DNA of 33,509 nt from an uncultured Clostridia bacterium (GTDB lineage Bacteria > Bacillota > Clostridia > TANB77 > CAG-508): NCBI GenBank assembly GCA_947629085.1, contig CANRCM010000006.1:1-33509 (forward strand), given 5' to 3'. The notes beneath the pieces were generated by a model. That model had not been told where the DNA came from and did no database searches. It saw only the letters and a program-made list of their open reading frames with translations. The position numbers were made by a program, and so were the translations under genes. Every line of letters starts with the position of its first letter. Position 1 is the first letter of the stretch. Below are positions 28,528-33,509 of the stretch, one piece after another.

Positions 28528-29164
28528 ATGAAATCGAAAAGAATAAGTATAAGAGAAACAATAAAGCAACATATAATTAATAATAAAAAAGAATATATTA
28601 TAGTTGCTCTTATTTTTATAATAGGAATATTTTTAGGAGTTTTATTTGTTAATAATATGAAAGAAGATCAGCAATCTAATATGAACGATTATATAAATAA
28701 TTTTATTAACAAAATAAAAAGTATGGATGATATAGATAATATTGCAATTTTAAAAACAAGTATTAAACAAAATTTGTTATTAATGTTAGAAATATGGTTT
28801 TTGGGAACTACAGTTATACGGTCTACCAATAGTTTTTGGAATTGTATTATATAGAGGATTTTGCTTAGGATATACAATTTCAATATTTATTTCAATTATG
28901 GGATTATCTAAGGGAATAACTTTTATTATAATGTCCTTAGTTTTACAAAATATAATTTTTATTCCTTCAATTTTAGCATTAGCAGTAAGTGGATTTAAAT
29001 TATATAAATCAATAGTAAAAGATAATAGAAAAGAAAATATAAAATTAGAAATATTTAGACATACTATATTTTCTATAATTATGATGATGTTACTAATAGT
29101 TTCTTCATTAATAGAAACATTTATATCTACTAATATTTTAAAATATTTTATAAAATATTTTTAA
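28528..29164 (+). CDS. spoIIM: Stage II sporulation protein M, read through one CGG +1 frameshift
   Basis: SpoIIM is a membrane part of the DMP engulfment machine that guides peptidoglycan degradation during sporulation. Read normally, the protein stops after 108 residues. The in-frame CGG at codon 98 (28819-28821) read +1 gives TTVIGLPIVFG and then RGFCLGY. These match, from memory, the conserved VIGLP and KGF...GF segments of SpoIIM. The corrected length is 211 residues with membrane segments at about 24-43, 85-110, 112-133, 140-160 and 185-205. CGGAG is the ribosome binding site and its CGG is non-coding. xerD follows, the same gene order as in Bacillus. No CGG other than the shift site is in frame. 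Confidence 0.88.
28819..28822 (+). other. CGGT +1 frameshift site in spoIIM
   Basis: In-frame CGG at codon 98 after ATA. Reading from GGT restores the VIGLP motif and the rest of SpoIIM. Confidence 0.85.
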
Positions 29165-29181
29165 AAAATTATAAAAATCTA

Positions 29182-29210
29182 TTTACATTTTTAAAATTGT
29201 TTGATATAAC
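29182..29210 (+). promoter_or_regulatory. Promoter of xerD
   Basis: TTTACA, a 17-base spacer and TATAAC, about 55 bases before the ATG. Confidence 0.55.
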
Positions 29211-29260
29211 ATATATAATTTATGTAAAGAGATTATATTAATATAGGGGTTGGTAGAAAA

Positions 29261-30142
29261 ATGGAAAGACAATTAAAGTATTTTTTTGATTTTTTAGAAA
29301 ATGATAAAAAATTATCAGATAACACATTACAGTCATATAAAAGAGATTTAAAACAATTTAAAAGATATATAGAAGCTTGTGAAGTAAGCTATAATCATGT
29401 TAAAGAAGAAGATATAAAAGATTATATAAAAGAACTTCAAAATAATGGGAAAAAAGCGTCTAGTATATCAAGATGTATTGCTTCAATTAGATCATTTTAT
29501 CAATTTGTATTGAAAAGAAAGAAGATAAAAATTGATCCAACAGTAAATATTCAATCTCCTAAAATAGAAAAAAGAGTTCCAAATGTATTAACTTCAAAAG
29601 AAGTAGAATTATTGTTAAATCAACCAAAAGATATCGATTTAAAAGGAATTCGTGATAAGGCTATGCTAGAATTTGCCTATGCAACAGGAATGAGGGTTAC
29701 AGAGATTATTTCTTTAAATATAGAAGACGTTAATTTAGAAGAAGGATATGTAATATGTAAAACAGGATCTAAAGAAAGAAATATACCATTAGGAACAATG
29801 TCTTTAAATGCTTTAAAAGAATATGTTGAAGATGCAAGAGGAGTATTAATTAAAAATGATGATGAAAAAGCTTTATTTGTTAATGTAAATGGAGGAAGAC
29901 TAACAAGGCAAGGATTTTGGAAAATTATAAAATATTATAAAGAACAGGCTCATATAACTAAAGATATTACACCACACGTTTTAAGACATTCATTTGCAAC
30001 ACATCTTTTACAAAATGGAGCTGATTTAAAATCAATTCAAACTATGCTTGGTCATTCAGATATATCTTCAACACAAATTTATATGCAATTTCAAGATGAG
30101 GGATTAAAAGATATTTATAAAAAAGCTCATCCAAGAGCATAA
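29261..30142 (+). CDS. xerD: Tyrosine recombinase XerD
   Basis: XerC/D recombinases resolve chromosome dimers at dif next to FtsK. The SAM-like N-terminal domain has LSDNTLQSYKRDLKQF. The catalytic residues are R145 in TGMRVTE, K171 in TGSKERN, H239 and R242 in HVLRHSFATH, H265 in LGHSD and the nucleophile Y274 in TQIYMQ. The length of 293 residues is typical, and the position after spoIIM matches other Firmicutes. Nothing nearby resembles an integrated element, so it is the housekeeping enzyme. It contains no CGG codon. Confidence 0.92.
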   Translation: MERQLKYFFDFLENDKKLSDNTLQSYKRDLKQFKRYIEACEVSYNHVKEEDIKDYIKELQNNGKKASSISRCIASIRSFYQFVLKRKKIKIDPTVNIQSPKIEKRVPNVLTSKEVELLLNQPKDIDLKGIRDKAMLEFAYATGMRVTEIISLNIEDVNLEEGYVICKTGSKERNIPLGTMSLNALKEYVEDARGVLIKNDDEKALFVNVNGGRLTRQGFWKIIKYYKEQAHITKDITPHVLRHSFATHLLQNGADLKSIQTMLGHSDISSTQIYMQFQDEGLKDIYKKAHPRA

Positions 30143-30164
30143 AAAATTATGATAATTAATATAG

Positions 30165-30198
30165 GAAATAGCAAAATTAAAGTTTGCTATTTCTTTTT
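30165..30198 (+). terminator. Terminator after xerD
   Basis: A perfect 11-bp stem (GAAATAGCAAA with TTTGCTATTTC) is followed by TTTTTG. Confidence 0.85.
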
Positions 30199-30206
30199 GA
30201 TTTTAC

Positions 30207-30235
30207 TAGACATATAAGTAAAAAAAAGATATAAT
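30207..30235 (+). promoter_or_regulatory. Promoter of the glycosyltransferase-ruvB-queH operon
   Basis: TAGACA, a 17-base spacer and TATAAT, about 50 bases before the first ATG. Confidence 0.6.
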
Positions 30236-30283
30236 AGTAACATAACAATAAAATTTTAAAACATATTTTGAAAGGTAAAAAAA

Positions 30284-30760
30284 ATGAAGAAAAAAGTATT
30301 GTTTATATCAAGTACAGGAGGGCATTTAAATGAATTGCTACAACTTTCTCCTTTATTTGAAAAATATGAATATCATATAATAACAGAAAAGGATAAAGCT
30401 AGTATAGCGTTAAAAGAAAAATATGGTGATAAGCTATATTTCTTACCATATGGAACTAGATCAAAAATATTTATATATATTTTTAAATATTTTTATTTAT
30501 GTTTAAGAACAGTGTTTTATTATTTTAAATTGAGACCAAAAGTAATAATAACAACAGGAACACATACGGCAGGTCCAATGTGTTATTTAGGGAAAATATT
30601 TGGAAGTAAAATAATTTATATAGAAACATTTGCAAATAAAAATAAAAAAACAGTAACAGGAAAGTTGATATATCCTATTGCAGATTTATTTATTGTACAA
30701 TGGGAAGAAATGCTTAAGTTATATCCTAAAGCTGTATATGGAGGTTCAATTTATAAATGA
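30284..30760 (+). CDS. Alg14/PssD-like glycosyltransferase subunit
   Basis: Alg14-type proteins anchor a catalytic Alg13-type partner at the membrane to add a sugar to a lipid-linked carrier. The N-terminus has ISSTGGHLNELLQLSP. A membrane-associated region lies at about 62-85 (IFIYIFKYFYLCL), and TGTHTAGPMCYLGK and YIETFANK follow. The length of 158 residues is usual. Its stop overlaps the next gene's start (ATGA), so the two subunits are translationally coupled. The sugar and the final polymer cannot be told from the sequence. Confidence 0.88.
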   Translation: MKKKVLFISSTGGHLNELLQLSPLFEKYEYHIITEKDKASIALKEKYGDKLYFLPYGTRSKIFIYIFKYFYLCLRTVFYYFKLRPKVIITTGTHTAGPMCYLGKIFGSKIIYIETFANKNKKTVTGKLIYPIADLFIVQWEEMLKLYPKAVYGGSIYK

Positions 30761-31245
30761 TTTTAATATTATTAGGAACACAAAATAATAGTTTCCATCG
30801 TTTACTAGAAAAAATAGACGAATTAATTGAAAAGAAAGTAATAGATGAAAAAGTTGTAGTTCAATCAGGACATACAAAATATGAATCAAAAAATATGGAA
30901 ATATTTGATTTGATACCACAAGAGGAACTAGAAAATTATCAAGAACGAGCTGATTTAATAATAACTCATGGAGGAGTGGGCTCTATTATAAGTTCTATAA
31001 ATAAAGGAAAGAAAGTGATTGCAGTACCAAGATTGCATAAATATCATGAACATGTAAATGATCACCAAAAACAAATTGTAGAATTCTTTAGTAAAAACAA
31101 ATATATAATTGGAATTAGTGATATAAAAGAATTAAAAAATGCTATATTAAAAGCACAAGAGTTTATACCTAAAAAGTATTATAGAAAAGAAACAAGTAAT
31201 TTAAATATTCTAAATATAATAGAAAATTTTATAGATAAAATATAA
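30757..31245 (+). CDS. Alg13/PssE-like glycosyltransferase catalytic subunit
   Basis: This 162-residue protein resembles the C-terminal half of GT28 (MurG-type) enzymes. LLGTQNNSFHRLLEKID opens it, VVQSGHTKYES follows, and the nucleotide-sugar site is ITHGGVGSIISSINKGKKVIAVPR. A basic HKYHEHVNDHQ segment follows. It overlaps its Alg14-like partner by four bases and together they should form one enzyme for a surface polysaccharide. No other polysaccharide genes lie nearby, so this pair is a lone addition to a mixed operon. Confidence 0.88.
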   Translation: MILILLGTQNNSFHRLLEKIDELIEKKVIDEKVVVQSGHTKYESKNMEIFDLIPQEELENYQERADLIITHGGVGSIISSINKGKKVIAVPRLHKYHEHVNDHQKQIVEFFSKNKYIIGISDIKELKNAILKAQEFIPKKYYRKETSNLNILNIIENFIDKI

Positions 31246-31260
31246 AGGGATGAAAAACAG

Positions 31261-32257
31261 ATGGAAGAAGAAAGAATTATGACTCCTGGATTGGAAAACA
31301 AAGAAGAAGAACGTTTAGAAAAATCTTTAAGACCAGCTAGTCTAAACGAATATATAGGGCAAGAAAAAGTAAAAGAAAATATGAAGATATATATAGAATC
31401 TGCTAAAAAAAGAGGAGAACCATTAGACCATTGTCTTTTTTATGGCCCTCCAGGACTTGGAAAAACTACTATATCTACTATAATTGCAAATGAAATGAAT
31501 TCTAATATAAAAATAACGTCTGGGCCAGCAATAGAAAAACCAGGAGATTTGGCATCATTATTAACAAATTTATCAGAATATGATGTGTTGTTTATAGACG
31601 AAATTCATAGATTAAGTAAAAGTGTAGAAGAAATTCTATATCCAGCGTTAGAAGATTTTACATTAGATATTGTTATACGGGAAAGGTCCAAGTGCTAAGT
31701 CAATAAGATTAGATTTACCTAAATTCACATTAATTGGAGCTACAACAAAGGCAGGATCTTTAACAACGCCTTTAAGAGATAGATTTGGTATCGTACATAG
31801 ACTAGATTTATATTCAGTAAAAGATTTATCAACAATAGTAAAAAGATCTAGCAAAATTTTGAATATGAAAATAGAAGAAGATGCAGCTCAAGAAATTGCA
31901 AGAAGATCAAGAGGTACACCTAGAATAGCAAATAGATTATTAAAAAGAGTAAGAGATTATGCAATAGTTTTAGGTAACGGGGATATAACATTAAAAATCA
32001 CAAAACATGCATTAAATAAATTAGAAATTGATGAGCTAGGATTAGATGAAATTGATAGAAAATTACTAGAAACAATGATTGTTCAATATGAAGGTAGACC
32101 TGTTGGTATTGAAGCATTAGCTGTAACAATAGGAGAAGAAATAGATACAATAGAAGATCTTTATGAACCATATTTAATACAAATAGGATTTATTGCAAGA
32201 ACATTAAGAGGAAGAGTAGTACTTCCTGCAGCATATAAACATTTAGGCTATAAATAG
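31261..32257 (+). CDS. ruvB: Holliday junction helicase motor RuvB, read through one CGG +1 frameshift
   Basis: RuvB drives branch migration of Holliday junctions with RuvA. The N-terminal part has SLNEYIGQ, Walker [10 protein letters not shown] (about 62-70) and Walker [10 protein letters not shown]. The normal reading ends after 145 residues. The in-frame CGG at codon 140 (31678-31680) read +1 gives the universally conserved [14 protein letters not shown], then LIGATTKAG (sensor 1), the arginine finger region TPLRDRFG and the C-terminal winged helix with [16 protein letters not shown]. The corrected length is 331 residues, against 334 in Bacillus from memory. There is no internal ribosome binding site. 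ruvA is not adjacent. queH follows after 13 bases. Confidence 0.93.
31678..31681 (+). other. CGGG +1 frameshift site in ruvB
   Basis: In-frame CGG at codon 140 after ATA. Reading from GGG gives the conserved glycine of IGKGPSA; the zero frame meets TAA six codons after CGG. Confidence 0.9.
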
Positions 32258-32270
32258 GAGGAAAAATAAA

Positions 32271-32828
32271 ATGAAATTATTATTACATACATGTTGTGCA
32301 CCATGTAGTGTATATTGCATAGATTCATTAAGAAAAGAGAATATAGAACCAACAGTATACTGGTATAATCCTAATATTCATCCATATAAAGAATATGAAG
32401 CAAGAAGGAATTGTTTAGTTGATTATGCTAAATCAATAAATATACAATACATTATAGATGATGAATATGGATTAGATCAATTTTGTAAAAATGTTTCAAA
32501 TAATTTAGAAACTAGATGTGAAAACTATTGTTATCCAATTCGTTTAAAAAAAGCTTTTGAATATGCTAATAAAAATGGATATGATGCAGTTTCTACAACA
32601 CTTTTAGTAAGTCCGTATCAAAAACATGAAACTATAATAGAAACAGCAAAAGAATTAGCAAAAAAATATAATGTTGAATTTTTGTATAGAGACTTTAGAC
32701 CAGGTTTTAGAGAAGGACAAGCTAAAGCAAGAGAACTTGGATTATACATGCAAAAGTATTGTGGATGTATATTTTCGGAGGAAGATAGGTATCAAAAGCA
32801 AATTGAGAAAAATAAGGAAGGTATCTAA
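32271..32828 (+). CDS. queH: Epoxyqueuosine reductase QueH
   Basis: QueH carries out the last step of queuosine synthesis in the tRNA anticodon, reducing epoxyqueuosine. The N-terminal HTCCAPCSVYC holds C8, C9 and C12, the C-terminal cluster pair is KYCGC, and LVSPYQKHE, RDFRPGFREG and WYNPNIHPYKEYE are typical. The length of 185 residues is usual. Queuosine is made in tRNAs with GUN anticodons, and the tRNA-Tyr (GTA) in this window is a likely target. GGAGGAAA precedes the ATG. The stop overlaps the next start by one base. Confidence 0.92.
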   Translation: MKLLLHTCCAPCSVYCIDSLRKENIEPTVYWYNPNIHPYKEYEARRNCLVDYAKSINIQYIIDDEYGLDQFCKNVSNNLETRCENYCYPIRLKKAFEYANKNGYDAVSTTLLVSPYQKHETIIETAKELAKKYNVEFLYRDFRPGFREGQAKARELGLYMQKYCGCIFSEEDRYQKQIEKNKEGI

Positions 32829-33409
32829 TGAATAGGAAAAATATAGAAGACATTCTTAGCCTAAATGGTGAAGAAATGGTAAAAAGTTTGCAAGAGAATA
32901 AAAAGAAAATTTTTCAGATGATTCCTGAATTAGAAGACGAATATGGTTTTGAACAAAGAAATCCTTGGCATTTATATGATGTATGGAAACATACATTAGT
33001 AGCATTAAAAAATTCAAAACCGGACTTAGAAATAAGATTAGCTTTATTGTTACACGATATAGGCAAACCACATTCTTATCAAGATGATGAAAATGTGAGA
33101 CACTTTAGAAAGCATCCAGAAAAAGGAGCACAAATTGCAAAACATATTTTAGAAAGATTAGGATATAACGAAGAAGAAGTAAGAAATATTTGCTTTTTGA
33201 TTGAAAATCACGCAAAGACTATAGAGATACAAGATGTTGATATGAATAATATTTATATTATGAAAAAATTATTACTTATTCAATATTATGATGCTAGTGC
33301 ATATAATCCAAAATATATAAAACAAGTATTTGAAAAATTAGATATTATAAAAGAAAAAATGAAATTAAAAGAAAAAGAATTAAAACAAGAACAGAGAGAT
33401 ATTGAATAA
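32828..33409 (+). CDS. HD-domain phosphohydrolase (CCA-adding-enzyme-like HD part)
   Basis: HD-domain proteins hydrolyse phosphate esters of nucleotides with a metal pair. The order is WHLYDVWKHTLVALK, the HD pair H76-D77 in LLLHDIGKPHSY, HFRKHPEKGAQIAKHIL and a third histidine in LIENHAKTI. This resembles the HD half of bacterial CCA-adding enzymes, but no nucleotidyltransferase domain is present in its 193 residues. The C-terminus is a Lys/Glu-rich helix. It overlaps queH by one base and is thus in the ruvB-queH operon. Its substrate is unknown. Confidence 0.8.
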   Translation: MNRKNIEDILSLNGEEMVKSLQENKKKIFQMIPELEDEYGFEQRNPWHLYDVWKHTLVALKNSKPDLEIRLALLLHDIGKPHSYQDDENVRHFRKHPEKGAQIAKHILERLGYNEEEVRNICFLIENHAKTIEIQDVDMNNIYIMKKLLLIQYYDASAYNPKYIKQVFEKLDIIKEKMKLKEKELKQEQRDIE

Positions 33410-33423
33410 TTTAATATGCATTA

Positions 33424-33460
33424 GCTTGAAAGAAAATAAATTATAATCTAATTCAAGTTT
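33424..33460 (+). terminator. Weak hairpin after the HD gene
   Basis: CTTGAA pairs with TTCAAG around a long AT-rich loop, followed by TTTG. The stem is short, so this is a weak call. Confidence 0.3.
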
Positions 33461-33477
33461 GAAAGGAGGAATGTTTA

Positions 33478-33509
33478 TTGAACAATGTAGAAAATTTAAA
33501 AGACTTAAT
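33478..33509 (+). CDS. Start of a further gene (partial)
   Basis: AAAGGAGG lies 8 bases before a TTG codon, followed by an open frame (LNNVENLKDLN) to the window edge. The ATG at 33471 is too close to the ribosome binding site and out of this frame. Too little remains to identify the product. Confidence 0.5.
   Translation, partial: MNNVENLKDL

Noticed and set aside
29261..30142. XerD as the integrase of a mobile element
   Set aside because: It sits next to spoIIM as in ordinary Firmicute chromosomes, and no attachment repeats or phage genes are nearby.

Overview
The window is about 33.5 kb of very AT-rich chromosome from a low-GC Gram-positive bacterium, most likely an uncultured Clostridia- or Bacilli-like Firmicute. 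The evidence is WhiA and SpoIIM (sporulation-type proteins), a sortase with an LPxTG-like substrate, a FemX-like peptidoglycan enzyme, single-subunit GlyRS, strong AGGAGG ribosome binding sites and TTGACA/TATAAT promoters. Nearly all of it is housekeeping sequence. No CRISPR array, insertion sequence or prophage block is visible.

Layout. 1-1640: the tail of an unknown gene, a terminator, and a solitary minus-strand gene of the thymine-hypermodification (aGPT-Pplase/HMUDK_hel) type. 1644-6869: a plus-strand run of FemX-like transferase, alanine racemase-like protein, DUF1189-like membrane protein and FtsH. 7074-9979: prmC, whiA, hemW. 10049-10372: small minus-strand orphan. 10562-12194: recN. 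12255-14473 (minus): LPKAG-anchored vWA protein, M23 peptidase, tRNA-Trp. 14604-23075: glyRS, short alaRS, HIT protein, sortase, ligA, two unknown genes, folD. 23146-24027: dprA. 24178-25740 (minus): tmcAL, tRNA(CAT), tRNA-Tyr, terminator. 25858-33509: rnhA, an unknown gene plus an EndoQ-like nuclease, spoIIM, xerD, an Alg14/Alg13-like glycosyltransferase pair, ruvB, queH, an HD protein and the start of a further gene.

The main discovery is a coding anomaly. Five genes (whiA, recN, the M23 peptidase gene, spoIIM, ruvB) are each broken in the standard reading, by seven frame breaks in total. All seven fall exactly on an in-frame CGG codon. Every break is repaired by the same rule: move +1, so that CGGN takes up four bases, or equivalently skip the C and read GGN as glycine. 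With that rule each gene becomes one full-length protein of normal family size with all catalytic motifs. The repaired residue is glycine every time, and in RuvB, SpoIIM and two M23 sites it falls where the family has a conserved glycine. I read the whole window for CGG on the coding strand of each gene and found no in-frame CGG in any intact gene. The same trinucleotide occurs out of frame in genes about 35 times. CGA and CGT are used normally as arginine. This looks like a lineage in which CGG is not an ordinary arginine codon but a +1 frameshift, or four-base glycine, signal. It does not resemble the prfB-type programmed frameshift: there is no slippery stop codon and no internal Shine-Dalgarno sequence.

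The alternative is a systematic sequence error that inserts C before GG at glycine codons only. Raw reads, the genome-wide pattern of in-frame CGG and the tRNA set would settle it. Family comparisons here are from memory; no database search was run.
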